A stretch of 64,000 nucleotides of DNA from Vulcanimicrobiota bacterium (GCA_017307785.1 JAFKGI010000038.1:1-64000), one strand, 5' to 3'; positions 42,293 to 51,249 are shown, numbered from the stretch's first letter. The notes: generated by a model from the sequence alone, not told the origin. Numbers and translations: made by a program.

Positions 42293-44137
42293 CTATTTGG
42301 GAGGAACGATCGTTTCCGGCGAGCGCCACAGGCGGGACACCAGCAGCTCTTTTTCCATCAGGAAATCGAGCGGAAGCTTGTCTTTCAAGGTGATGAAAAA
42401 CTGCTCGTGAGCCACCGTCTGGGCCTTGAAGGCTTCGCGGTCGAGCGTTTGCAGGCGATTGAACTGCTCGCGCGAGTACTCGATGCCCGTCCAGTCCAGG
42501 TCGCGGTAGCGGGGCATCCAGCCCAGCGGGGTTTCCACGCCGTAGCCGTGACCCTGGGCGCGCTCCACGATCCACTTGAGCACGCGCATGTTCTGACCGT
42601 AACCGGGCCACATGAACTGCCCGGCTTCGTCCTTGGCAAACCAGTTGACGCGGAAGATGCGGGGCGGCTCGGGCAGTTTGCGACCGATGGTGAGCCAGTG
42701 GTCGAAGTATTCGGCCATGTGGTAGCCACAGAAAGGCAACATCGCCATCGGATCGCGGCGGAAGTCGCCGACCTTACCTGCGGCCGCGGCAGTCTTTTCG
42801 GAGCCCAGAGTGGCGGCCAGATACACACCGTGGCCCCAGTTGAAGGCCTGATAGACCAGCGGTTGATTCTGACTGGCGCGTCCACCGAAGATGAAAGCTT
42901 TGATGGGCACGCCATTGGGGTCTTCCCAGGCGGGGTCTATGGTGGGGCACTGCGAGGCCGGCGAGGTGAAGCGAGAGTTGGGATGAGCGGCCTTGCGGCC
43001 ACAACCGGGCGTCCACTCCTGGCCGGTCCAATCGGTCAGCTTCTCGGGCGGTTCTTCGGTCATGCCCTCCCACCACACGTCGCCGTCCGGAGTCAGCGCC
43101 ACGTTGGTGAAGATCGAGTTCTTGGAGCACGACTCCATGGCCATCGGGTTGCTGTCCATGCCGGTGCCGGGGGCAACGCCAAAGAAACCGGCTTCCGGGT
43201 TGATGGCGTGCAGGGCGCCGTCTTCGCCCGGCTTGATCCAGGCGATGTCGTCGCCCACCGTGAAGATTTTCCAGCCCTCGAATCCCTTGGGGGGAATCAT
43301 CATGGCGAAGTTGGTTTTGCCGCAGGCCGAGGGGAAGGCGGCGGCCACGTAGGTTTTCTCGCCTTTGGGCGATTCCACGCCCAGGATGAGCATGTGTTCG
43401 GCCAGCCAGCCCTCGTCGCGTCCCATGACCGAGGCGATGCGCAGGGCCAGGCACTTTTTGCCCAGCAGAGCGTTGCCGCCGTAGCCCGAGCCGTAGCTCC
43501 AGATTTCGCGGTCTTCCGGGAAATGCACGATGTACTTTTGATGGTGGTTACAGGGCCAGGAGACGTCGATTTCGCCCGGAGAGAGAGGCACGCCCACCGA
43601 GTGGACGCAAGGAACGTAGGTTCCGGATTGGCCGAGAACGTCCCAAACGGCCGAACCCATACGGGTCATGATTTTCATGCTGACAACCACGTAAGGTGAA
43701 TCCGTCACCTGTACGCCGATGCGGGCGATGTGCGAGCCGATCGGACCCATGCTGAAAGGCACCACATACATGGTGCGGCCTTTCATGCAGCCTTTGAAAA
43801 GGCCGTTGAGCTTCTCGCGCATTTCTTTGGGGTCGACCCAGTTGTTGGTCGGTCCGGCGTCCTTCTCGAAACGCGAGCAAATGAAGGTGCGATCTTCGAC
43901 GCGAGCTACGTCGTCCGGGTGAGACCGGGCTAAGAAGCTGTTGGGGCGCTTCTCCGGGTTGAGCCGGATGAAAGTGCCGGCGTCCACCATTTGACTGCAG
44001 AGCTGGTCGTATTCTTCCTGAGAGCCGTCGCACCAGCGAATGGCTTCCGGTTGACACAGCTCCTTCATCCGGCCGACCCACTCCAGGATCTCCTTATGCG
44101 TGCAGTTGCTGGGGGGACTCATCAAAGACGTGGGCAT
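42293..44137 (-). CDS. pckG: Phosphoenolpyruvate carboxykinase (GTP)
   Basis: 614 residues, full length for the GTP-dependent family (EC 4.1.1.32), which makes phosphoenolpyruvate from oxaloacetate. The P-loop-like active site PSACGKTNFAMM, the metal and substrate segments (TRMGSAVWDVLG) and the GTP-binding DEAGQFMWPGYGQNMR are all present. It feeds gluconeogenesis. It is divergent from argG across about 107 bases and faces a terminator at its 3' end. The start ATG at 44137 has GAGAGG shortly upstream (rc of cctctc). Confidence 0.95.
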   Translation of the reverse strand: MPTSLMSPPSNCTHKEILEWVGRMKELCQPEAIRWCDGSQEEYDQLCSQMVDAGTFIRLNPEKRPNSFLARSHPDDVARVEDRTFICSRFEKDAGPTNNWVDPKEMREKLNGLFKGCMKGRTMYVVPFSMGPIGSHIARIGVQVTDSPYVVVSMKIMTRMGSAVWDVLGQSGTYVPCVHSVGVPLSPGEIDVSWPCNHHQKYIVHFPEDREIWSYGSGYGGNALLGKKCLALRIASVMGRDEGWLAEHMLILGVESPKGEKTYVAAAFPSACGKTNFAMMIPPKGFEGWKIFTVGDDIAWIKPGEDGALHAINPEAGFFGVAPGTGMDSNPMAMESCSKNSIFTNVALTPDGDVWWEGMTEEPPEKLTDWTGQEWTPGCGRKAAHPNSRFTSPASQCPTIDPAWEDPNGVPIKAFIFGGRASQNQPLVYQAFNWGHGVYLAATLGSEKTAAAAGKVGDFRRDPMAMLPFCGYHMAEYFDHWLTIGRKLPEPPRIFRVNWFAKDEAGQFMWPGYGQNMRVLKWIVERAQGHGYGVETPLGWMPRYRDLDWTGIEYSREQFNRLQTLDREAFKAQTVAHEQFFITLKDKLPLDFLMEKELLVSRLWRSPETIVPPK

Positions 44138-44244
44138 GAAAGAACCTCTCCGTTAGGGAAATTTGTGGGGTGGGGTTTCCTTACCGCGACGGGTTCACCC
44201 TGCTGCAGGATACGACTGGGCACACTCAGAACGCCATCCGCCTT

Positions 44245-45675
44245 ATGAGTAAGGTTCTCACTTCACTTCCCATCGGCGAGCGGGTCGGCATCGCCTTCTC
44301 CGGCGGTCTCGACACCTCTGTGGCCGTCGCCTGGATGCGTGCCAAAGGCGCCGTCCCCTGCTGCTATACGGCCGACATCGGCCAGTATGACGAGCCCGAC
44401 ATCTCGGGTGTTCCCGCCCGCGCCCTGCAGTATGGCGCCGAGCTGGCCCGAGCCGTCGATTGCCGCCGTGAACTGGTGGAAGAAGGACTGGCGGCGCTGG
44501 CTTGCGGCGCTTTCCACGTGCGATCGGGTGGACGGGCCTACTTCAACACCACTCCGCTGGGCCGAGCCGTGACCGGCACCATGTTGGTGCGCGCGATGCG
44601 CTCCGACGATGTGCACATCTGGGGTGATGGCTCGACCTTCAAGGGCAACGACATCGAACGTTTTTATCGCTACGGTCTGCTGGCCAATCCCGACCTGCGC
44701 ATCTACAAGCCCTGGCTCGACGCCGATTTCGTCAACGAGTTGGGCGGCCGCGCCGAAATGAGCCAGTGGCTGGTCGAGAACAACCTGCCCTACCGGGATA
44801 GCAAAGAAAAAGCTTACTCGACCGACGCCAACATTTGGGGCGCCACCCACGAGGCCAAGACGCTCGAGCATCTCAACGTTTCCCTCGAAACGGTGGACCC
44901 GATCATGGGCGTTCGCTTCTGGGATCCGTCCGTCGACATCCAGACCGAAGATGTCACCATCCGCTTTGCGGCCGGTCGTCCGGTGGGCATCAACGGTAAG
45001 GACTATGACGATCCGGTGGCTCTGGTGCACGAAGCCAACACCATCGGTGGCCGGCACGGCCTGGGCATGTCGGATCAGATCGAAAACCGCATCATCGAAG
45101 CCAAGTCGCGCGGCATCTACGAAGCCCCCGCCATGGCTTTGCTGTGGATCGCCTACGAGCGCCTGCTCAACGCCATCCACAACGAAGATACGGTGGCCAA
45201 CTACCATCTGGAAGGCCGTAAATTGGGTCGCCTGCTTTACGAAGGCCGTTGGCTCGACCCGCAGGCCCTGATGCTGCGCGAAGCCATCCTGCGCTGGGTC
45301 GCCTCGCTGGTCACCGGCGAAGTCACCCTGCGCCTGCGCCGCGGCGAAGATTACTCGATTCTGGACACTCGCGGTCCGGCACTTTCCTATCATCCGGAAA
45401 AGCTCTCCATGGAGCGCACCGAGAACGCCGCCTTCGGTCCCAAAGACCGCATCGGCCAGCTCACCATGCGCAACCTGGACATCGCCGACTCGCGCACCAA
45501 GCTGGAACAGTACGCCACCATGCCCGGCGGTGAACTGGGACGCACCCCGCTCTTCGGCCAGCTGGATGCAGCCGGCCTGGATGTGGCCGGTGCCAAAGCC
45601 ATCGCCGCCAACCCCCGCAAAAAAGCCGACGAAACCGCTCTCGAAGCGGCCGCCATGGAATTCGGCGGCGACTAA
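44245..45675 (+). CDS. argG: Argininosuccinate synthase
   Basis: Joins citrulline and aspartate in arginine synthesis with ATP. The P-loop is IAFSGGLDTS near the N-terminus. YTADIGQYDEPD, STFKGNDIERFYRYG, IYKPWLDADFV, AYSTDANIWG and NGKDYDDPVALV are the signature segments of the longer, E. coli-type enzyme. 476 residues is slightly longer than the usual 447. I start at ATG 44245 because the family begins here; the frame extends to 44170. No other arg gene is in the window. It is divergent from pckG. Confidence 0.95.
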   Translation: MSKVLTSLPIGERVGIAFSGGLDTSVAVAWMRAKGAVPCCYTADIGQYDEPDISGVPARALQYGAELARAVDCRRELVEEGLAALACGAFHVRSGGRAYFNTTPLGRAVTGTMLVRAMRSDDVHIWGDGSTFKGNDIERFYRYGLLANPDLRIYKPWLDADFVNELGGRAEMSQWLVENNLPYRDSKEKAYSTDANIWGATHEAKTLEHLNVSLETVDPIMGVRFWDPSVDIQTEDVTIRFAAGRPVGINGKDYDDPVALVHEANTIGGRHGLGMSDQIENRIIEAKSRGIYEAPAMALLWIAYERLLNAIHNEDTVANYHLEGRKLGRLLYEGRWLDPQALMLREAILRWVASLVTGEVTLRLRRGEDYSILDTRGPALSYHPEKLSMERTENAAFGPKDRIGQLTMRNLDIADSRTKLEQYATMPGGELGRTPLFGQLDAAGLDVAGAKAIAANPRKKADETALEAAAMEFGGD

Positions 45676-45751
45676 GCTCAGGGAGAGGTGGGGAGTTTTT
45701 GGGGAGTTGGAGAGACTCTCTCCTCCTCCCCCCATTCTCTCCCCCTCTCCG
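45676..45751. repeat. Purine-rich tract with mirror copy between convergent argG and tcdA
   Basis: The plus strand after the argG stop carries GGGAGAGGTGGGGAG, TTTTTGGGGAG and TTGGAGAGACTCT (45680-45716), and the minus strand after the tcdA stop carries a matching purine tract (45718-45750). The two halves can pair as a long imperfect hairpin. Related tracts occur after the stops at 42144 and 42293, and after the pentein stop at 48112, so this looks like a repeated post-stop motif. Confidence 0.65.
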
Positions 45752-46585
45752 TTAGCTGACGATTTGGCGGACGACCAGGCTGGCGCAGAAGTTGCCGAAA
45801 GTTCCGGTGACGAAGCCGGCGGTGCCGTAGATGACCGAGCGGTCTTCGCAGGAGTGGAGGTCATTCTTGCCTCCCGGACAGACGCAGCGGAAGCCTTTGC
45901 CCTCGTCATAGTGGAGTTCGTGGGGCTCGGCGGCGGGTTCGGTCGAGAAGACGGCCGGAATGTCGAACTTGCCCTTGGCCGGGAAGTCATGCTTGGAGCG
46001 CAGGATCTTGCGCACGGCCGAGGCTAATGGATCCACGCTGGTCTCGGCCAGGTCGGCAATCTTGATGTGGGTGGGATCGATGCGACCGGAGGCGCCGGTG
46101 CTGCATACCACCTTGAGGCCGCGGTCGCGGCAGGCCGCCAGCAGATGGCACTTGGCCGTGATGTTGTCGATGCAGTCGATGACGTAATCGGGCTGGCGGT
46201 CGAGCAGCTGGGCCGAGGTGCGCTCGTTGTAGAAATGGCGGATGGCTTCCACTTTGGCCTGCGGGTTAATTTTTTGCAGGCGTTCGGCCAGGATATCGGC
46301 CTTGAATTTTCCGATGGTGCCCTGCATGGCCTGGAGCTGGCGATTGGTGTTGGTGATGCAAACCTTGTCAAAGTCCACCAGCCACAGCTGACCGATTCCC
46401 GAACGAGACAAGGCCTCGGCCGCCAGCGAGCCGACTCCGCCCAATCCAATGACCATGACCTTGGCGCCTAACAACTTCGCCATCTTGTCGTCTCCCACCA
46501 GGCGTCCAATGCGATCAAAGCGCCGGTGCAGGCGATAGTTGTCCTCTACTTCAATGTCAACGTCGGTTGTCAGGGTCATGGCCAT
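45752..46585 (-). CDS. tcdA: tRNA threonylcarbamoyladenosine dehydratase
   Basis: A ThiF/MoeB-fold ATP-dependent enzyme that makes the cyclic form of t6A in tRNA. Hallmarks seen: HRRFDRIGRLVG, the ATP-binding VIGLGGVGSLAAEALSRSG, DFDKVCITNTNRQ, and YVIDCIDNITAK. C-terminal cysteines (VCPGGKNDLHSC) fit a substrate or sulphur-transfer site. 277 residues matches the family. It is followed by a TatD-family gene on the same strand after a short gap. Confidence 0.9.
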   Translation of the reverse strand: MAMTLTTDVDIEVEDNYRLHRRFDRIGRLVGDDKMAKLLGAKVMVIGLGGVGSLAAEALSRSGIGQLWLVDFDKVCITNTNRQLQAMQGTIGKFKADILAERLQKINPQAKVEAIRHFYNERTSAQLLDRQPDYVIDCIDNITAKCHLLAACRDRGLKVVCSTGASGRIDPTHIKIADLAETSVDPLASAVRKILRSKHDFPAKGKFDIPAVFSTEPAAEPHELHYDEGKGFRCVCPGGKNDLHSCEDRSVIYGTAGFVTGTFGNFCASLVVRQIVS

Positions 46586-46598
46586 CTCCTCAAATTGT

Positions 46599-47315
46599 CT
46601 AGCCCTTGAATTGGCGCCCCCCAGCCTGATCCCTCTGCCGGCCCAAGAAGCGGAATAGGTTGGACTGGAACAGTTCCGGCTGGAGAGGCTGAACCTGCTG
46701 CCAGGCTTCCAAGACCGGCTTCAGATCCAGCAGCGAAGTTCCCCGGGAAGGCGCGTCCGTCTCGATCAGCACTCGATCCAGGGGCAGATGGCGCATCAGG
46801 TCGCTGCGCGAGAGTGCGTGTGGACCCAGCGAAAGGTAGTCGCCGCGGCGCAACCAGGCTTGCGCGTCGGCCGTGCTGCCCAGAAAGCCGTGAATCATGC
46901 AGCGCACGTCGGGAAAGGCTTCCATTTCCTGGAGCAGCGCCTGATGAGCGCGCACGCAGTGCAGGACCACCGGCTTGCGGTAGCGCCTGGCCAGCTCCAG
47001 CTGGCGCCGCAGCACTCGTTTCTGGCCCTCGCGCATTTCGGGATCGCGGGCTCGGTAAAAATCCAGTCCACATTCCCCCAGGGCCACCGAGTCCGGCAAA
47101 AACTCTTCCAGCCCTTCACAGCCCTGCTCGGCATACCAGGGGTGCAGTCCCTGTGCCAAAAGCACGCCGGGAATTCTGGCCAGTTCGCGCTGCTTAAGCC
47201 AGCTGTCTCGATCCGAGGCGCAACTCAGCCAACTGTGGATACCCTGACGACGAGCCTGCTCCAGCACGGCGGAAAGATCGTCGAACTGGGACAGATGGCA
47301 ATGACAGTCCAACAT
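46599..47315 (-). CDS. TatD-family metal-dependent hydrolase
   Basis: A TIM-barrel nuclease-family protein of 238 residues. Metal-binding motifs are DCHCHLSQF at the N-terminus, GECGLDFYR, VLHCVRA, and IETDAPSRG. TatD proteins are 3'-5' exonucleases in DNA repair and quality control, but this member may have another substrate. Its start is adjacent to the stop of the DA1-like protease (one-base gap) and its stop lies 13 bases from the tcdA start, so the three genes may be co-transcribed. Confidence 0.87.
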   Translation of the reverse strand: MLDCHCHLSQFDDLSAVLEQARRQGIHSWLSCASDRDSWLKQRELARIPGVLLAQGLHPWYAEQGCEGLEEFLPDSVALGECGLDFYRARDPEMREGQKRVLRRQLELARRYRKPVVLHCVRAHQALLQEMEAFPDVRCMIHGFLGSTADAQAWLRRGDYLSLGPHALSRSDLMRHLPLDRVLIETDAPSRGTSLLDLKPVLEAWQQVQPLQPELFQSNLFRFLGRQRDQAGGRQFKG

Positions 47316-47316
47316 G

Positions 47317-48057
47317 TCAGACGTCTTTGAGGTTGCGCGACTTTCTCACCTTTTGGATGAAAGGCCCATTGCCCAGCGCCTTGCTGCGGCCCAGCAAATA
47401 GACCAGTGAAGCTCCGTAGTCGGGGTCACTGTGACGGGTGCACTTTTGGGCTTCGGCCGTATGGCCACCGGACAGAAGATACTGGTATTGCACCCAACAG
47501 GCCATGCCTTCGGTGAGGGCTCGGTCTTGTTGAATGCAGGCGCGACTTTCCCAGGCGTGGGTCAGTTCGTGGGCCAGGTGAGAGCCGCTCTCGACCTCGG
47601 TCTCGCCGGTTAGAAGGTAAACCATTTCCGGGTTGTAGGGGCGATAAAAGGCCACCACATCCACAGCTCGGCCGCTCTCGTTGAACTTGGTGCGCATTTC
47701 GTCGTAGTCGACCAGTTGAATGGGGGGCAACGATCTGGCTTCGGGCCCCAGCAGATTGGCCAGGTAGGACTGCACCTGAGTGGTCAAAGTGGCGACTCTG
47801 CTTTTGTCGAACATGCCGGTCTTCATACAGCTGGGGCAGATGAAGCGCCCGTCCCGATAGGCTGGTTTGGAACTGGGGTTGTGGCACAGACTGCAGTCGG
47901 GCAAAGAGGCCCGGCACTTCGAGCAAACCTGGTAGACACCGTCGCGATAGGTGAAGGCCTGCAAATCCACATTGCCCTTGCAATAACGGCAGACTTGCTG
48001 AGCCAGTCCAAGACCCGCCAGAAAGAGCACCAGAAAAAAGAAAAGAGACCGCCTCAT
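47317..48057 (-). CDS. Exported LIM-like zinc-ribbon + DA1-like metallopeptidase
   Basis: 246 residues. Signal peptide (MRRSLFFFLVLFLAGLGLA), then four CxxC pairs at C23/C26, C45/C48, C55/C58 and C74/C77 that form a LIM-like or double zinc ribbon. A zinc-peptidase domain follows with HLAHELTHAWE (HExxH at 163-167) and the third ligand in LTEGMACW (E183). LIM plus HExxH plus E is the arrangement of plant DA1 growth-regulating peptidases; here it is secreted. An upstream start at 48084 is possible, but 48057 begins the signal peptide. Substrate unknown. It lies 54 bases after the pentein gene. Confidence 0.75.
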   Translation of the reverse strand: MRRSLFFFLVLFLAGLGLAQQVCRYCKGNVDLQAFTYRDGVYQVCSKCRASLPDCSLCHNPSSKPAYRDGRFICPSCMKTGMFDKSRVATLTTQVQSYLANLLGPEARSLPPIQLVDYDEMRTKFNESGRAVDVVAFYRPYNPEMVYLLTGETEVESGSHLAHELTHAWESRACIQQDRALTEGMACWVQYQYLLSGGHTAEAQKCTRHSDPDYGASLVYLLGRSKALGNGPFIQKVRKSRNLKDV

Positions 48058-48111
48058 CACGGTCTCTTCCCTCTCCCCAAACAACTCTCCCTCTCACCCC
48101 AAAGGGGCTGC

Positions 48112-49566
48112 TTAGAACTCGCGTTCGATGGCGTAAGAGCTGCAGCGGATGGCGCCTTCCAGTTTGGAGATGGAGCCCATCTGCAGCGGCACCACTTCGA
48201 TGCCGTTGCCCTGATAGATCTTCTCGGCCATCTTGTCGAGCACTTCGCAGCCGTACTGCGGCAGGTAGACCTTCTTGGTCTCCGAGCCATCGGGATTGGT
48301 GTAGCGCTCCTGAATGCAGTTGTTGTAGGTCAGGTAGGGCACGCTCCAGGTGGTGCGCAGGCCCATCATCGCCGGCATTCTCTCGATTTCGTAGCCGGCC
48401 TCTTTCAGTTCAGCCGCCATGGCGTCGTAGTTGGCCTGGTTCTGGGCATTGTCTTCGGCGCAGATCAATTTGCCGATCAGGTCCTCGCCGCTGGTGATTC
48501 CGGCGTTGAGAGCCATCTCGCGGTTGGTGGCGGCCCGTTCTTCGGGGGTCAAGGCTTTCAGGGCCTTGATCGCCAGGCTGGGGTCGCCGACCAGGAATTT
48601 CTTGTCTCCGATGGGCGTGGCACACATGTCGATGTGGAAAGCCGGCTGGTCGTGATCGCGAGCGACCACCAGCACTGGACGACCGAACTCGCTCTGGAAG
48701 ACCAGTTGCGGCAAGTCCGCCCACATCTTCTCTTTGTCGTCGGCCGGTTGACCGCTGGCCTTGGTATAGAACTCCTCGATCTCTTTGGCGCGAGCCGGAT
48801 CCTGGGCCAATTCCTGGAGGCGGGCGCGAGTGTGCCGAATGGAATCGCTACCCACGAAGATTTGCTTGGAATTGCTCAGAATATTGCCGCCGTCGATGCG
48901 CAGGGCCGGGTGGGCCTGCGAGGTGATCGGGTTGTGCTCGTCCTGGCCGTGAACCTGGGCCAGAGTGGGGGCGATGGTGTTGTCGCTGGCTCCCGGCCAG
49001 TAGGTGCGGTCCTGAATGAGCAGCTTGGTGTGCCCATCTTCGGCGCGCACGGGAAGCATGGAGTCGCGAATCCAGATCGACATCTTGTCGCCCTGGGCGG
49101 GAACGACCGAGACCCGGTTGGGGTCGGTGCCGCTGTCGTGCACCAGTTTGTTGACGTCATCGATGCCGCGTTGGTCGGCGCAAACCACCGTGAAGTGGGT
49201 CTCCGGCATGTGCGTAAACAGCTGATTCCAGACGCCAAGCAGTCCGTTGTGGGTTTCCTGGGGCAGAGGCTTGTCGAATTCCACGTTGCCCAGTTGCAGA
49301 GCCATTTCTTTGATCTTGCCGGTGCTGTCGGGGAAGATCAGGCCACCCACGCCAAACAAGGGAGCCCCTTGCTCGGCTGCCTTGAAAGCCACCTGTTCCT
49401 GGCCGCCTTTCAATGTAGCCGCCGAGCGACGTGTCGCCCCCCCTCGGGTGTCGCGGGAGATCTGGGCGGAGTCGGTGGGCGTCCCCTCGGCGGTCGGCGC
49501 GCTGACCTGGGGCTGCGTGCGAACGGGTGCGAAGGTGCGGATCGGAGATTGGCTCTGAATGATCAT
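48112..49566 (-). CDS. Pentein-fold protein, agmatine/peptidylarginine deiminase-like (paralogue 2)
   Basis: 484 residues. Catalytic landmarks: WIRDSMLPV (near residue 164), GGNILSNSKQIFVGSD, FHIDM near 309, LTYNNC and GAIRC with C475 ten residues from the end. Their order fits a guanidine-modifying pentein: an acidic residue, a His-x-Asp and a C-terminal Cys. It is 100 residues shorter than paralogue 1 but shows the same order. The N-terminus (residues 1-70) is disordered and has no signal peptide. It is followed by a purine-rich post-stop tract, then the DA1-like protease 54 bases downstream. Substrate unknown. Confidence 0.7.
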   Translation of the reverse strand: MIIQSQSPIRTFAPVRTQPQVSAPTAEGTPTDSAQISRDTRGGATRRSAATLKGGQEQVAFKAAEQGAPLFGVGGLIFPDSTGKIKEMALQLGNVEFDKPLPQETHNGLLGVWNQLFTHMPETHFTVVCADQRGIDDVNKLVHDSGTDPNRVSVVPAQGDKMSIWIRDSMLPVRAEDGHTKLLIQDRTYWPGASDNTIAPTLAQVHGQDEHNPITSQAHPALRIDGGNILSNSKQIFVGSDSIRHTRARLQELAQDPARAKEIEEFYTKASGQPADDKEKMWADLPQLVFQSEFGRPVLVVARDHDQPAFHIDMCATPIGDKKFLVGDPSLAIKALKALTPEERAATNREMALNAGITSGEDLIGKLICAEDNAQNQANYDAMAAELKEAGYEIERMPAMMGLRTTWSVPYLTYNNCIQERYTNPDGSETKKVYLPQYGCEVLDKMAEKIYQGNGIEVVPLQMGSISKLEGAIRCSSYAIEREF

Positions 49567-49611
49567 AGTTCTACTATGAGGCAGTGCGGCCGTCCGAGCT
49601 TGAACAGGAAG

Positions 49612-50115
49612 TTACATTCTGATCGGGTGGCCCACGACCACCAGCGGTACCCCGTTGTCCTTGGTGGTCAGGGTTACGACGATCTTGTCGGTGCGCACAT
49701 CCACCGTGAAATCGGTGACCGCTCTGGCCACCACCCGGAAGCCCGCTGCCCGCTGGGGGTCTGTTTTGCGCAATTCATGGCTGTCTACGTCCAGCCAGTA
49801 CTCGACGAACTGAGTGTCGAGCAGAAAAGAGGTGCCGGTTTCGCGAGTGTTGCGGCGCCAGTTGAGCTGACCCTGGGCGGTGGGATGCTGCAGGCCGCTG
49901 CCGACCGCGGGCACGTTCCAGTCGAAACAAATGGCGATTTCGCGGAGAATCTTGCTCATCGCCACGGCCCCTTCGCGTTGGGCGGAGGTGCGCTCCATGG
50001 TCTTCTTGTGGGCCCGAAACCCCATCACCAGAGCTCGGCTGACCATCAACACAAACAGTCCCAAAAGTCCGGTCACGAAGACCACTTCCAGCAGCGTCAT
50101 GGCTTTGCGTTTCAC
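49612..50115 (-). CDS. Pseudopilin/prepilin-like protein (GspJ-like)
   Basis: 167 residues. The N-terminus KRKAMTLLEVVFVTGLLGLFV is a prepilin signal: a basic start, then a MTLLEV cleavage-type motif and a hydrophobic helix. The C-terminal part is a soluble beta-rich domain (TDFTVDVRTDKIVVTLT) as in minor pseudopilins. The frame extends upstream, but GTG 50115 overlaps the stop of the preceding gene by 4 bases and starts the prepilin signal. With the next gene it forms a minor-pilin pair; the secretin lies 19 kb away. Confidence 0.75.
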   Translation of the reverse strand: MKRKAMTLLEVVFVTGLLGLFVLMVSRALVMGFRAHKKTMERTSAQREGAVAMSKILREIAICFDWNVPAVGSGLQHPTAQGQLNWRRNTRETGTSFLLDTQFVEYWLDVDSHELRKTDPQRAAGFRVVARAVTDFTVDVRTDKIVVTLTTKDNGVPLVVVGHPIRM

Positions 50116-50555
50116 AGGTCGACATCCCAGACAAAGAGCTGCATCAACTGGCGTCCGAAGGGTGACATGGGAGCCGCCAGCTCGCGACTGGCCAGCACTT
50201 TGCGGTCGGTCGAATAAATGAGACCGCGAGCGTGGATCTGTTTGTTCGGGTTGATTCCCTCTTCTTTCCAGATCAGGAAGCCCTGGGTCTCGCTGGGGTC
50301 GGCCCAGTAGATCAGCGGGCCTGTCCCGATGCAATCGGGCCCGTAATTTAGCTCTTGGGAGCGCGCGAAAAAGATGCCTGCCTGCGCCATACACTGGGCT
50401 TGTTGTTCGCGCTGCATGGTCAGGCCGAAGCGGCTGTCCTGGTCCAGGAAGTAAAGCAGCGTGATTCCCAAGACAAAGAGAAAAACCGTCAAGAAAAGCG
50501 AGACCATCAACGCGATCCCTCGTTCCCTGGTGGTATACGCCCCCGAATTGCGCAT
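50112..50555 (-). CDS. PilX-like type IV pilus minor protein
   Basis: 147 residues with an N-terminal RGIALMVSLFLTVFLFVLG membrane helix, close to PilX-type N-termini, followed by LLYFLDQDSRFGLTMQREQQAQCMAQAGIFFARSQ and a soluble tail. Such proteins take part in pilus assembly or minor-pilin complexes. It overlaps the pseudopilin gene by 4 bases and is divergent from the cytochrome gene, whose upstream frame overlaps it without being coding. Confidence 0.7.
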   Translation of the reverse strand: MRNSGAYTTRERGIALMVSLFLTVFLFVLGITLLYFLDQDSRFGLTMQREQQAQCMAQAGIFFARSQELNYGPDCIGTGPLIYWADPSETQGFLIWKEEGINPNKQIHARGLIYSTDRKVLASRELAAPMSPFGRQLMQLFVWDVDL

Positions 50556-50631
50556 GACTCACAACTTCTTAGTCTGGAAACAAAGACCTGTCGTTCCAGG
50601 GAAGGTCCGGCGAGCGGTAGAACCTCAAGAG

Positions 50632-51249
50632 ATGCGACTCCTCATCGCGATTCTGGCGCTTACGCTGGCGGCTTGTAGCAGGACCACCGCACCGTCCGGG
50701 ACGGGCAGATCAGGCCCTTCTTCAACGCCGAGAGAGCAGGCTGCTCAGGCGAATTTTCCCGGCGCGGCCGCCGGAGCTTCCTCCGAGGCCGGAGCTCCCG
50801 GGGCCGGCAGCGGTCAGCCCGGGCCAGGCTCCTCGGCCCCGGGGGAGCGCGCTTCCGACTCCGGCGGTCCCGCCACCGCCAGTTCCAGGACCGGCCAAAC
50901 TCGGCGTCCGCCCATCGAGCCGGGACTGTGGAGAATGCCCGGTTATCAACCGAGCCTGCAGGTCAACAATCCCGGTTCGGATACCCTGGCGAGAGGTTTT
51001 ACCCTCTACAAGGACAACTGCTCGATGTGCCACGCAGCCGATTTGCGTGGGGAACTCTCGGCTCCGGGAGTTCCGGTTCGTGATCTGACCCGGTTTAAAA
51101 AGTATAAATTCGGCAGCACAGACCAGGCGATTTATCGAAGCATCGTTTACGGGATCCCCAAAACGGCCATGGGGAACTTCCAAAGCAGTCTGAAACCCCA
51201 ACAGGTCTGGGACATCATCAACTACATGAAATCCAAGCGAACTGATTGA
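50632..51249 (+). CDS. c-type cytochrome lipoprotein
   Basis: 205 residues. A lipoprotein signal with lipobox LAAC at Cys15, a long Gly/Ser/Ala/Pro-rich linker (about residues 20-95), then a class I cytochrome c domain with heme motif CSMCH near residue 132 and YGIPKTAMGNF, which holds a likely axial methionine. It is probably anchored to a membrane facing the periplasm and carries one electron. The longer frame starts at 50461; I use ATG 50632 because the signal begins there. The SGNH-like gene follows immediately. Confidence 0.8.
   Translation: MRLLIAILALTLAACSRTTAPSGTGRSGPSSTPREQAAQANFPGAAAGASSEAGAPGAGSGQPGPGSSAPGERASDSGGPATASSRTGQTRRPPIEPGLWRMPGYQPSLQVNNPGSDTLARGFTLYKDNCSMCHAADLRGELSAPGVPVRDLTRFKKYKFGSTDQAIYRSIVYGIPKTAMGNFQSSLKPQQVWDIINYMKSKRTD

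Noticed and set aside
47716..50217. Long plus-strand open frame (833 codons) antisense to the DA1-like and pentein genes
   Set aside because: It lies opposite well-supported minus-strand genes and has the His/Gly/Val/Gln-rich make-up expected from the antisense frame of GC-rich coding DNA. No motif is recognisable.
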